NCBI GenBank assembly: GCA_028691575.1
Contig: JAQUYY010000019.1
Span: forward strand, 1-14,797
DNA length: 14,797 bases
Direction of reading: 5' to 3'
DNA from: Candidatus Gastranaerophilales bacterium
GTDB taxonomy: Bacteria; Cyanobacteriota; Vampirovibrionia; Gastranaerophilales; JAQUYY01
A program made the position numbers and the translations under genes. Each line of letters begins with the position of its first letter. Position 1 is the first letter of the stretch. Under the pieces are notes generated by a model. The model was not told where the DNA came from, did not search any database, and worked only from the letters and a program-made list of their open reading frames with translations. Below, in pieces: positions 6,364 through 13,914 of this stretch.

Positions 6364-7165
6364 ACAAATACTTTGCTGCACAGCCATAACCATAATTATC
6401 AGTAGCGGTTGATCCTTCTATACAATCAGTTGATGGCTCATAAAATCCTCTTGCTCCATCAGGAATCAATGTATTTAATATTATGCTCACATAAAATATA
6501 TCTTTTCCTATTGTATTAGGTTTTTTAAATCCGTTTACATCAATACATATCCAACCACATCTTGTATAATCTCCTGCTACATAACTGCAATCGGATTTAT
6601 TTATTATAAAATGTATTAAACTGCCGTTATTTAATATTAAACCAGGTTGATTAAAACTTCCTCTACCGGTACCATTTAAAAAGTACCAGCTGTTTGTTCC
6701 TTCATGCCAACAACCTTCAGCACTTGCTCCGCTTCCTGTTCCTCCATAAGTTGAGGTTCCGGAACAATCCTTTATAATGTTTAATTTTGAAGCATATGCA
6801 TTTTTTAAATCTTCACTTCCTGCTTCATCACCCAAAAATGCGCCTGCCAAACTACCGCCGTTATCTACAGCTATTAATTGTGTGGCTTGTGATAAATCAG
6901 AATACGACTTTTTCCATGCGGCTTTTAATTCAGCATCACTTGTCGTTCCAAATAGCATTGGTGTTGCTATTGAAGCGATTATTCCGACTATTGCAATAAC
7001 TATCAGCGTTTCGGCTAATGTGAAACCCATCCTTTTTTTAAGCTTATTTTTTGACTGATTGTCATTCCGCACTTGATGCGAGATCGCAAAGACATGGCGA
7101 TTCCTGACCTGGTCAGGAATCGCATTGATAAATTTATTCTCTGATTGTTTCATTTTGTTTAACAT
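6356..7165 (-). CDS. Chimeric type IV prepilin-like protein (A leader/anchor, B head)
   Basis: This 269-aa hybrid has residues 1-74 identical to pilin A: the 47-residue leader ending KKRMG, the FTLAE motif with Glu52, and the anchor helix. From residue 79 on it is identical to pilin B (from its residue 62): a cysteine-rich head with CIDVNGFKKPN, ending AAKYLYE. The switch falls in codons 75-78 (T-S-D-A), encoded by the 12-bp block 6932-6943. C6931 matches only B and C6944 matches only A. The frame is kept and the protein is full length, so it could be functional. Its 5' region (7166-7483) is a copy of pilin A's, including start, GGAG and inverted repeats. Its 3' end overlaps the transporter. 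A B-type head is thus expressed under A-type signals with an A-type leader. Confidence 0.93.
   Translation of the reverse strand: MLNKMKQSENKFINAIPDQVRNRHVFAISHQVRNDNQSKNKLKKRMGFTLAETLIVIAIVGIIASIATPMLFGTTSDAELKAAWKKSYSDLSQATQLIAVDNGGSLAGAFLGDEAGSEDLKNAYASKLNIIKDCSGTSTYGGTGSGASAEGCWHEGTNSWYFLNGTGRGSFNQPGLILNNGSLIHFIINKSDCSYVAGDYTRCGWICIDVNGFKKPNTIGKDIFYVSIILNTLIPDGARGFYEPSTDCIEGSTATDNYGYGCAAKYLYE
6932..6943. other. Recombination junction in the chimeric pilin
   Basis: The 12-bp block agcatcacttgt is shared by all three pilin genes (also 739-750 and 13125-13136). Sequence on the left of it is B-specific and on the right A-specific. Surrounding A/B similarity is imperfect, roughly three quarters to four fifths by eye. 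The crossover therefore occurred in a short perfect patch within diverged homologues. In protein terms it lies just after the anchor helix, at the stem-to-head border. Confidence 0.92.
7061..7123. repeat. Palindromic repeat in the chimeric pilin leader (copy)
   Basis: Duplicated copy of the element at 868-930, with its perfect 13-bp arms at 7097-7109 and 7111-7123. It arrived with the pilin A leader in the tandem duplication rather than by separate insertion, since all flanking sequence is also identical. Confidence 0.6.
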
Positions 7166-7483
7166 AATTTCTCCTTTTCATACTTAAATCATAAATATAT
7201 TTGCATTTTCATAATTAAAATAGCTATAAATCATGATATACCATGATTCCCATGATTTGTAAAGCTATATTTCATGCGTAGCAAGGATTATAGGTTAAAA
7301 GATTTCAAATTGCCGTATCCCATGTGGCTCATGAGTTTTCACAAATCAAATCCCCGAAAACATGATGAGCACATGGTTTACATAGTTTAAAATCTTGATA
7401 TTCTTTTGTATCAAGAGTTATAATAATATTTTTACTAAAATTACAAATCAAATCTAAAATTTTAAAAATAAACATATTATTTA
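7166..7483. other. Structured spacer upstream of the chimeric pilin
   Basis: Exact copy of 973-1290 and gene-free. It contains the nested inverted repeats (7220-7268), the long inverted repeat (7299-7396), the 7-bp hairpin (7394-7415) and the candidate promoter (7417-7446). It now controls the chimeric pilin and, through the overlap, the first transporter copy. Confidence 0.5.
7299..7396. repeat. Long imperfect inverted repeat (copy)
   Basis: Second copy of the inverted repeat at 1106-1203, with the same paired blocks and 15-base loop. It lies in the putative leader of the chimeric pilin. Confidence 0.5.
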
Positions 7484-7954
7484 TTAACAGTGTTTTATCG
7501 ACCAATCGTAAGGAATATAGCCTTTTACAGGATCGAGTCTTTTTATTTCAAATTTATCATGCGCAATTGTAGAGCAGTTTGCAACAATTGATTCTTCAAT
7601 ACCAAGTCCTTTAAAACCGTTCCATACAAAGGGAGGGACTGTTATTAATGAATAATTTTTTTCATTCAAATAAATTTCCTGAATCATTCCGTAAGTTGAA
7701 GATTCCTTTCTTTCATCATAAAGAACCAATTTGATATTTCCCTTTATTAAAGCATAATTCAGCGTCATTTTTGTATGCAAATGCCAGCCTTTTATAGCAT
7801 TTGGAAATATCGAAGAGAAATAAATTTCCCCAAATTGTTCAAAATTCTCATCATCACATCTTAGCATATGCATAATTCTTCCACGTTCATCAGGAAGTTG
7901 CTTTAAAGGTTTTATAATAACCCCTTCAATCAATTTTTCTTTGATAAGATTCAT
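7484..7954 (-). CDS. RmlC-like cupin sugar 3,5-epimerase family protein, copy 2
   Basis: Identical in protein sequence to the gene at 1291-1761. It has the same cupin signature (GWHLH at 56-60), the same AAGGAG (7962-7967) before the chosen ATG, and the same 4-bp ATGA overlap with rfbF copy 2. The difference is what follows it: the next minus-strand gene is the chimeric pilin instead of pilin A. With only a weak hairpin between them, read-through from the sugar genes into the pilin and transporter is possible. Confidence 0.8.
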   Translation of the reverse strand: MNLIKEKLIEGVIIKPLKQLPDERGRIMHMLRCDDENFEQFGEIYFSSIFPNAIKGWHLHTKMTLNYALIKGNIKLVLYDERKESSTYGMIQEIYLNEKNYSLITVPPFVWNGFKGLGIEESIVANCSTIAHDKFEIKRLDPVKGYIPYDWSIKHC

Positions 7955-8754
7955 TTCAATTCTCCTTGTGAGGATTTGTTCCATATCATCCATGGAGTTT
8001 CTCCTTCTTCCAGTTTAGAATTTAGCATTTCAAAATCTCTATAAGTATCCATACATTGCCAAAAACCACCATGCCTATAAACATTTAATTGGCAATCATT
8101 TGCAAGATTTTCAAGAGGAGATTGTTCCAGTACGCAGTCTTCTCTGTCGTCAATATAATCGAAAATTTCTTTTTCAAAAACAAAAAAACCGCCATTTACA
8201 TAGCCTTCGCCTTGAGGTTTTTCTTTAAATCTTAAAACATCATCACCATAAGTTTCTAAAACACCATATCTTGAAATCGGCTTTATGCCTGTTAAAGTAG
8301 CAATTTTCCCTGATTTTTTATGAAATTCAATCAATTTATTAATATCAACATTGGCAACAGCATCGCCATAAGTTACAATAAAATAGCTTCCTTTAATATA
8401 TTTTTGAATTTGCTTTAATCTTGAGCCGGTCATCGCATTTAAACCCGTATCAGCAAGGGTTATTCGCCAATTTACTTCGTCAGCACTCTGAATATTTAAT
8501 TCTCTTTTCATAGAACCGATTTGAATCGTAAAATCATTATTCATAATGTCGTAATTATTAAAATATTCCTTGATTACATGACCTTTATAGCCAAGACAAA
8601 GTATAAAATCGTGCAGTTTATAATAAGAAAAATGCTTCATAATATGCCACAAAATTGGTTTATGACCTATTCTCACCATTGGTTTTGGCTTATACTCTGT
8701 TTCTTCTCTCAGTCTTGTACCTTTTCCACCACATAAAATAACTATTTCCGGCAT
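7951..8754 (-). CDS. rfbF: Glucose-1-phosphate cytidylyltransferase, copy 2
   Basis: Identical in protein sequence to copy 1, with the intact GGKGTRL signature, Asp131 and Asp236. It is full length with no disruption, so both copies should be active and CDP-glucose synthesis capacity could rise. It is the first gene of a minus-strand series running through epimerase, chimeric pilin and transporter copy 1. No CDP-glucose dehydratase gene is duplicated or present. Confidence 0.92.
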   Translation of the reverse strand: MPEIVILCGGKGTRLREETEYKPKPMVRIGHKPILWHIMKHFSYYKLHDFILCLGYKGHVIKEYFNNYDIMNNDFTIQIGSMKRELNIQSADEVNWRITLADTGLNAMTGSRLKQIQKYIKGSYFIVTYGDAVANVDINKLIEFHKKSGKIATLTGIKPISRYGVLETYGDDVLRFKEKPQGEGYVNGGFFVFEKEIFDYIDDREDCVLEQSPLENLANDCQLNVYRHGGFWQCMDTYRDFEMLNSKLEEGETPWMIWNKSSQGELK

Positions 8755-8984
8755 TTTTAAAAAACCTCGTAAAAATAACTTGCAACACTATATTCGCCGT
8801 TACAAAAATTTTTATCACGCCCGATAAGATTATAGAGAGAAGGGCAGTTTTATATAACAAAATCTGTCCGACGGTAAATCATCTTATTAGAAGCTGTCTC
8901 AAAAAATAGAAAAAAAGGGGTTGTAAAAATATATAGAATAATGTTTTTTATATCCTATAAATATTTTAAACAAGGATATTTAAA
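8755..8984. other. Divergent control region between rfbF and copA, copy 2
   Basis: Exact copy of 2562-2791. It contains the candidate rfbF promoter (8829-8857) and the copA ribosome binding site AAGGA (8972-8976). Both copA genes therefore keep the same upstream sequence and should be regulated alike. Confidence 0.45.
8829..8857 (-). promoter_or_regulatory. Candidate promoter for rfbF-epimerase, copy 2
   Basis: Copy of 2636-2664: TATAAT at 8829-8834 and TTATAT at 8852-8857, 17-bp spacer, minus strand. Confidence 0.4.
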
Positions 8985-11162
8985 ATGACTAAAATACCAA
9001 TAAAAATCAATATAAAGGGAATGAGTTGTGCAAGCTGTGTTTCCAAAATAGAAAAAACCCTTAATTCAAATAAAGGTGTATCTCAAGCCAGCGTTAATTT
9101 AGCGATGAAAAATGCTACAATCGTTTATGATAATGAATTAACAAATTTATCTCAAATTAAAAAACAAATCGTCGACATTGGCTACGAAGTTTTGGAAACA
9201 GAACAAAAAGAAGATGATGAAAATAAAGAATATGAAAAACAAAAGAAAAATTTTATATATAGCCTCCTCCTAACCCTTCCTATTTTTGTAATCAGTATGT
9301 TTGGGATTGATTTCGCCTACAAAAATTATTTAATGCTATTTTTATCGATTTTTGTAATTTTTGTTTTCGGACGGCAGTTTTTTATCGGTTTATATAAAGG
9401 AATCAAAATCAAATCAGCCGATATGAATACATTAATTGCTGTTGGAACAGGATCTGCATTTTTATACAGCACTGCTGCAACAATATTCCCTAAAATGTTT
9501 ATATCTATTGGCATTGAACCTCATGTTTATTATGAAGTTGCAACAATAATTATAGTTCTAATTCTTATGGGAAGAATGCTTGAGGCTAAAGCTAAAGGCA
9601 AGGCATCCTCTGCTATAAAAGAATTATTAACATTGAGTCCTAAAGCAGCAAGAATTATTATTGATAATGAAGAAAAAGAAGTTTCTATTGATAATTTAAA
9701 AATTGGAGATGTAATTCTTGTAAAGCCGGGAGAAAAAATTGCTGTTGACGGCGAAATTATTGAAGGTTCATCAAGTATTGACGAATCAATGATTACTGGC
9801 GAAAGCATTCCGGTTGAAAAAAATATCGGAGATAACGTAATCAGTGCAACAATTAATAAAACCGGCAGTTTTAAATTTAAGGCAACTCAGGTAGGTAAAG
9901 ATACTACCATCAATCAAATAATTAAACTTGTTGAAAATACTCTTGCCTCAAAAGCACCTATACAAAGGCTTGCGGATACAATTAGCGGATATTTTGCCAT
10001 AACGGTAATAATAATAGCTATAATCACAGCGATAATATGGCTGTTTTATAAACCGGAATTGGCAATTGTAGCATTTGTTTCCGTTCTTATTATTGCTTGT
10101 CCTTGTGCATTAGGGCTTGCAACGCCAACTGCGGTAATGGTTGGAGCAGGATTAGGGGCTAAAAGAGGAATCTTAATAAAAAACATTGAAAGTCTTGAAA
10201 TAGTTAACAAAATAAATACAATTATCTTCGATAAAACAGGGACAATAACAAAAGGTGAGATGCAAGTTGCTGATATTTATACTAATATTAATGAATCAGA
10301 ATTGTTGTATTATGCTGCTTCAGCTGAAATCCATTCGGAACATCCCATTTCCATTGCGATAGTTGAAAAAGCAAAAGAACGAAATATAGAATTATCAAAA
10401 CCTGAAAATTTTGAATCTAAATCAGGGTTGGGAATAACTGCTACTATTAATTCAAAGCAAGTAATAATAGGGAATAAAAGCTTTTTGAATAATCAAAACA
10501 TTAATACGGATAAATTTTTCAATATGATAGAAACATCTTTAAATAAAGGACAAACAGCAATTATAATAGCATACGACAACTCTGTTAAAGGAATAATAGG
10601 CATTTCCGATACGATTAAATCTGATTCTGCTGATGCTATAAGAAAATTAAATTCAATGGGACTTAAAACAATTATGCTAACAGGAGATAATCCTAAAAGT
10701 GCTGCTGCTATTTCCGAAAAAGTCGGAATTAAAGAATATATAGCTGAAATTTTACCTCAAGATAAGGCTCAAAAAATAAAAGATTTGCAAAATCAAGGGA
10801 AACTGGTTGCCATGGTGGGTGATGGAATAAATGATGCCCCTGCTTTAATTCAGGCAGATGTTGGCATTGCAATAGGTACGGGAACTGATATTGCAATAGA
10901 ATCATCTGATATAATCTTGGTAAAAGGAAATCTTAAGGATGTTGCAAAAGCTATAACCCTTTCAAAACAAACAATAAAGACGATTCGACAAAACCTTTTC
11001 TTTGCATTTATTTATAACATCGTTGGCATTCCAATTGCGGCAGGAGTACTTTATCCGTTTTTTGGAATTTTATTAAACCCAATGATTGCAGCAGGTGCAA
11101 TGTCATTGAGCTCTGTATCTGTTATTACAAACAGTTTAAGGCTTAAAAATATAAAATTTTAA
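8985..11162 (+). CDS. copA: Copper-exporting P1B-type ATPase, copy 2
   Basis: Identical to the 725-aa protein of copy 1. All functional motifs are present: CASC metal-binding domain, TGES, CPC, DKTG, SEHP, GDGIND, and the YN and MSLSS copper ligands. A second intact copy under the same upstream region should raise pump dosage, which in other bacteria can give copper or silver tolerance. That makes metal selection one possible reason for the duplication being kept, though any gene of the unit could be the selected one. It again converges with a transporter copy 14 bp away. Confidence 0.95.
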   Translation: MTKIPIKINIKGMSCASCVSKIEKTLNSNKGVSQASVNLAMKNATIVYDNELTNLSQIKKQIVDIGYEVLETEQKEDDENKEYEKQKKNFIYSLLLTLPIFVISMFGIDFAYKNYLMLFLSIFVIFVFGRQFFIGLYKGIKIKSADMNTLIAVGTGSAFLYSTAATIFPKMFISIGIEPHVYYEVATIIIVLILMGRMLEAKAKGKASSAIKELLTLSPKAARIIIDNEEKEVSIDNLKIGDVILVKPGEKIAVDGEIIEGSSSIDESMITGESIPVEKNIGDNVISATINKTGSFKFKATQVGKDTTINQIIKLVENTLASKAPIQRLADTISGYFAITVIIIAIITAIIWLFYKPELAIVAFVSVLIIACPCALGLATPTAVMVGAGLGAKRGILIKNIESLEIVNKINTIIFDKTGTITKGEMQVADIYTNINESELLYYAASAEIHSEHPISIAIVEKAKERNIELSKPENFESKSGLGITATINSKQVIIGNKSFLNNQNINTDKFFNMIETSLNKGQTAIIIAYDNSVKGIIGISDTIKSDSADAIRKLNSMGLKTIMLTGDNPKSAAAISEKVGIKEYIAEILPQDKAQKIKDLQNQGKLVAMVGDGINDAPALIQADVGIAIGTGTDIAIESSDIILVKGNLKDVAKAITLSKQTIKTIRQNLFFAFIYNIVGIPIAAGVLYPFFGILLNPMIAAGAMSLSSVSVITNSLRLKNIKF

Positions 11163-11176
11163 TAAAGCTTATCAAG

Positions 11177-12556
11177 TTAAATATTATCCGGCTGAAGCTC
11201 ATTATCTGTAAATTTATTAAATTTCTTCTCGGAAAGCTGTTTTTGAAGTTCTTCTAAAGTTATGTTTTTTGTTTCAGGATAAACAAACAGAACAACAAAG
11301 AATTGAATAACTGTCATTAACCCGAAAAATACAAATGTGTATCCACCTGTAGTTTCAGCCATTACAGGAAACGACCACGAAATTATTGCACACATAAGCC
11401 AATGGGTTAAACTCCCTAGAGATTGCCCTTTTGCCCTAACAATATTCGGAAAAACTTCGCTTATATAAACCCAAATGACTGCACCTTGCGAAAAAGCAAA
11501 AAATGCAATATATCCGACCAATAGCCATATAAGAAGATTTTCATAACTGTTTAACAAGAAAATTGCAGCTACCCCAAAAAGACATAATGATGTGCCTATT
11601 GCACCTGTTAATAAAAGATTTTTTCGACCGATTTTATCAATTACAGACATTGCAAGAATAGTAAATAATAAGTTTGTTCCCCCAATTAACACCGACTGTA
11701 AATCACTTGATACTTTGTTAAAACCTGCCATCGCAAAAATATCATTTAAATAATAAAGCAGAGCATTAATCCCCGAAAATTGGTTAAACATTGCGATTGA
11801 TACTGCAAGAAAAATAGGAAAACTATATTTTTTGCAAAAAAGAACAGCTTTTTTATTATTGTTATCAATTTCTATTGATTTTACCATTTCTTCATATTCA
11901 GATTCAGCATTATTTTTGTCAATAAGGCTTAAAACTTTTTTAGCTTCATCATATCGTCCGTTTTTTATTAACCACCTTGGACTATAAGGAATAGTGAATA
12001 AGAGTGTGCAAAATATTAAAGCAGGTAATGCTTCTATTCCAAATTTAATACGCCATTCCAAGTCGCCCGAATTTAACAGTCCAATCAAATAATTTGAGAA
12101 GTAAGCAACTAAAATACCGAAAACTATATTGAATTGAAAAAGTCCGACCAAACGACCTCTATATTGAGCAGGAGCAATTTCTGATATATACATTGGGGCT
12201 AAAACTGAAGCTCCTCCGACACCAAGACCGCCAATAAATCTAAAGAACACTAATGAATACCAATCCCAGGCAAATGCACAACCTAATGCAGAAACTAAAA
12301 ACAGAAAACCCATTATTTTTAAACTATCACGTCTGCCTATTTTGTCACCTAACAATCCTGCAAACATCGCACCGATAATAGTTCCCCAAAGTGCAATTGA
12401 AACCGTTAAACCCAGAGAACCAGCATTTAAGTCAAAAAGTTTGCTAAGTGCGCTTGTAGTTCCTGCGATAACTGCGGTATCAAAACCAAACAACAATCCG
12501 CCAAAAGCTGCAACTATTGCACTCATTGCAACAAATTTTTTGCTATTCTTATTCAT
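11177..12556 (-). CDS. MFS sugar porter (sugar/H+ symporter), copy 2
   Basis: Identical to the 459-aa transporter of copy 1, with the same sugar porter signatures and the same ATGAATAA overlap with the pilin upstream. This copy is in the ancestral context: it follows intact pilin B and so depends on the promoter at 13343-13371. An in-frame ATG at 12584-12586 is rejected as start for the same reason as in copy 1. The two copies thus encode one product under two control regions. Confidence 0.92.
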   Translation of the reverse strand: MNKNSKKFVAMSAIVAAFGGLLFGFDTAVIAGTTSALSKLFDLNAGSLGLTVSIALWGTIIGAMFAGLLGDKIGRRDSLKIMGFLFLVSALGCAFAWDWYSLVFFRFIGGLGVGGASVLAPMYISEIAPAQYRGRLVGLFQFNIVFGILVAYFSNYLIGLLNSGDLEWRIKFGIEALPALIFCTLLFTIPYSPRWLIKNGRYDEAKKVLSLIDKNNAESEYEEMVKSIEIDNNNKKAVLFCKKYSFPIFLAVSIAMFNQFSGINALLYYLNDIFAMAGFNKVSSDLQSVLIGGTNLLFTILAMSVIDKIGRKNLLLTGAIGTSLCLFGVAAIFLLNSYENLLIWLLVGYIAFFAFSQGAVIWVYISEVFPNIVRAKGQSLGSLTHWLMCAIISWSFPVMAETTGGYTFVFFGLMTVIQFFVVLFVYPETKNITLEELQKQLSEKKFNKFTDNELQPDNI

Positions 12557-13307
12557 ACAAATACTTTGCTGCACAGCCATAACCATAATTATCAGTAGCG
12601 GTTGATCCTTCTATACAATCAGTTGATGGCTCATAAAATCCTCTTGCTCCATCAGGAATCAATGTATTTAATATTATGCTCACATAAAATATATCTTTTC
12701 CTATTGTATTAGGTTTTTTAAATCCGTTTACATCAATACATATCCAACCACATCTTGTATAATCTCCTGCTACATAACTGCAATCGGATTTATTTATTAT
12801 AAAATGTATTAAACTGCCGTTATTTAATATTAAACCAGGTTGATTAAAACTTCCTCTACCGGTACCATTTAAAAAGTACCAGCTGTTTGTTCCTTCATGC
12901 CAACAACCTTCAGCACTTGCTCCGCTTCCTGTTCCTCCATAAGTTGAGGTTCCGGAACAATCCTTTATAATGTTTAATTTTGAAGCATATGCATTTTTTA
13001 AATCTTCACTTCCTGCTTCATCACCCAAAAATGCGCCTGCCAAACTACCGCCGTTATCTACAGCTATTAATTGTGTGGCTTGTGATAAATCAGAATACGA
13101 CTTTTTCCATGCGGCTTTTAATTCAGCATCACTTGTTGTGCCAAATAACATCGGCGTTACAATTGAAGCAATTATTCCGATTATTGCAATCACTATTAGT
13201 GTTTCGGCTAAAGTAAATGCTTTTCGCTTTCTTGCCCGCATGGGACATTTTCTACGGCTCGAGTCACTCTCGCCTTGAAAAGCAGTCAAACCTGTTTTTT
13301 CTTTCAT
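12549..13307 (-). CDS. Type IV prepilin-like protein B (right parent pilin)
   Basis: This 252-aa pilin or pseudopilin-like protein has a 30-residue leader ending RKRKA, with cleavage expected after A30 to expose FTLAE (Glu35 at +5). Alanine at -1 replaces the usual glycine of pilin A but is tolerated in many prepilins. Residues 31-55 form the anchor helix. The head has three pairs of cysteines, Gly/Ser-rich loops, CIDVNGFKKPN and a C-terminal AAKYLYE. The start ATG at 13305-13307 follows an AAGGAA-like site and a strong promoter. Most of the leader is encoded by a locally GC-rich stretch different from pilin A's. Head sequence up to 13136 is inside unit 2; the anchor and leader are unique. 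The last codons overlap the transporter by 8 bp, suggesting co-expression, for reasons not evident. Confidence 0.88.
   Translation of the reverse strand: MKEKTGLTAFQGESDSSRRKCPMRARKRKAFTLAETLIVIAIIGIIASIVTPMLFGTTSDAELKAAWKKSYSDLSQATQLIAVDNGGSLAGAFLGDEAGSEDLKNAYASKLNIIKDCSGTSTYGGTGSGASAEGCWHEGTNSWYFLNGTGRGSFNQPGLILNNGSLIHFIINKSDCSYVAGDYTRCGWICIDVNGFKKPNTIGKDIFYVSIILNTLIPDGARGFYEPSTDCIEGSTATDNYGYGCAAKYLYE
13221..13287. repeat. GC-rich insertion-like stretch encoding the pilin B leader
   Basis: This segment stands out as GC-rich against AT-rich flanks. It contains an imperfect palindrome around 13256-13274 (ggc..gag paired with ctc.gcc) and a cccgcatggg motif. It supplies leader residues such as GESDSSRRKCPMRARKRK. 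It is unrelated in sequence to the palindromic element of pilin A but sits in the same place, directly before the cleavage motif. It may be a member of another dispersed repeat family; only a genome search can show that. Confidence 0.4.
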
Positions 13308-13342
13308 TATTTTATTCCTTTTGATTTTTAGATTTCTCCATA

Positions 13343-13371
13343 ATTATAAGTTAATTTTTAATATTGTGCAA
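13343..13371 (-). promoter_or_regulatory. Promoter of pilin B-transporter (sigma70-type)
   Basis: On the minus strand TTGCAC (13366-13371), a 17-bp spacer and a perfect TATAAT (13343-13348) form a convincing housekeeping promoter. Transcription would start near 13336, giving a leader of about 28 nt to the pilin B ATG. It lies outside the duplicated unit, so only pilin B and the second transporter copy use it. Confidence 0.7.
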
Positions 13372-13389
13372 TAAATTAAATATATATTA

Positions 13390-13416
13390 AAAAAGACAGA
13401 AATAATCTGTCTTTTT
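13390..13416 (-). terminator. Rho-independent terminator of the 118-aa gene
   Basis: Arms aaaaagacaga (13390-13400) and tctgtcttttt (13406-13416) form a perfect 11-bp stem with a 5-base loop (aataa). On the minus strand this ends in a T-run, about 26 nt after the stop of the 118-aa gene. The symmetric sequence could also stop plus-strand transcription. It insulates pilin B from the gene upstream. Confidence 0.85.
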
Positions 13417-13442
13417 CCCTTATAAAATTTTCTAAAACTATA

Positions 13443-13799
13443 TTATTTTAAACATAACGATTTATATTCATCATTCAGTTTTTTAGCCTGAATCTTATAT
13501 ATAGAAGCCCTCATCGGATTAATACAATTTTCAACATAATATTTTTTGCTTGCATTTACCAATCTTTCAAAAGAAATTCTTGCCATGCCGATTTCTGTTT
13601 GAACTTCATCTACACTAATACCGGTTTTGTCTACATATTGAGCAATATCATCTGCCAGTTGTTTTTTATAATCCATAAGATTTTTGCCTTCTAACTCAGG
13701 ATTCGTTATGCCGGCATATTTGCTGACAATCCCGGGTAGAGCAGCTTCCAGCTCTTTTTGCTTTTTAATTAATCTAAAAATTGCCTCAGTATTCTCCAT
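13443..13799 (-). CDS. Hypothetical 118-aa helical protein
   Basis: I do not recognise this family. The protein is small, charged and probably mostly helical and cytosolic: no signal peptide or membrane segment is visible. The N-terminus (IFRLIKKQKELEAALPG) and middle (DYKKQLADDIAQYVDK) look like amphipathic helices. There are two cysteines, one mid-chain (ENCINP) and one near the end (SLCLK). The start is supported by AAAGGGG 7 nt upstream (13807-13813), a candidate promoter, and a clear terminator after the stop, so it is a real single-gene unit. It is divergent from the amidase-like gene. No function can be assigned; an adaptor or structural role would be speculation. Confidence 0.75.
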   Translation of the reverse strand: MENTEAIFRLIKKQKELEAALPGIVSKYAGITNPELEGKNLMDYKKQLADDIAQYVDKTGISVDEVQTEIGMARISFERLVNASKKYYVENCINPMRASIYKIQAKKLNDEYKSLCLK

Positions 13800-13914
13800 T
13801 TTTCATCCCCTTTAGTCTTTATTATATAACATCCCTATATTAATAAAAACAAAATTTTGTATTATATTGACTAATTCACCCGAAAAATATTACAATTTAT
13901 TAATATTACAGTAC
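13800..13914. promoter_or_regulatory. Divergent promoter region
   Basis: Towards the left, TATAAT on the minus strand (13821-13826) lies about 20 bp before the 118-aa gene; its -35 is poor. Towards the right, TTGACT (13867-13872) and TACAAT (13891-13896) are 18 bp apart, each with five of six consensus bases. This is a good promoter for the secreted amidase-like gene, with a start near 13903. Confidence 0.6.

Larger units (their letters stand above)
739..6931. repeat. Tandem duplication, unit 1 (6193 bp)
   Basis: Everything from 739 recurs 6193 bp further on with no difference seen in the segments compared. The encoded epimerase, cytidylyltransferase, CopA and transporter proteins are identical between copies. 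The left boundary is the 12-bp block agcatcacttgt at 739-750, inside pilin A codons 75-78 (T-S-D-A). The base before it (G738) differs from the corresponding C6931, so the repeat starts exactly here. The unit carries the anchor half of pilin A, its control region, two sugar-nucleotide genes, copA, the transporter and the head half of the chimeric pilin. Confidence 0.95.
6932..13124. repeat. Tandem duplication, unit 2 (6193 bp)
   Basis: This is the second head-to-tail copy. It begins at the 12-bp block 6932-6943 in the chimeric pilin and ends where the same block appears for the third time (13125-13136) in pilin B. Just past that block pilin B has T13137, whereas unit 1 continues with C6944, which fixes the right boundary. 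Genes and spacing are the same as in unit 1. No transposase, integrase or inverted terminal repeat lies at any boundary, so homologous (homeologous) recombination between pilin genes is the simplest origin. Confidence 0.95.

Noticed and set aside
6149..6412. Plus-strand open frame across the transporter-pilin overlap (also 12342-12605)
   Set aside because: Antisense to two real genes and without translation signals.
739..13136. Composite transposon or integrative element explaining the duplication
   Set aside because: No transposase, integrase, terminal inverted repeats, target duplications or tRNA sites at any of the three boundaries; the boundaries are homologous pilin codons.
6356..13307. 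Three independent pilin paralogues
   Set aside because: The middle gene is exactly A-like on one side and exactly B-like on the other side of a 12-bp block, so it is a recombinant and not a separately evolved paralogue.
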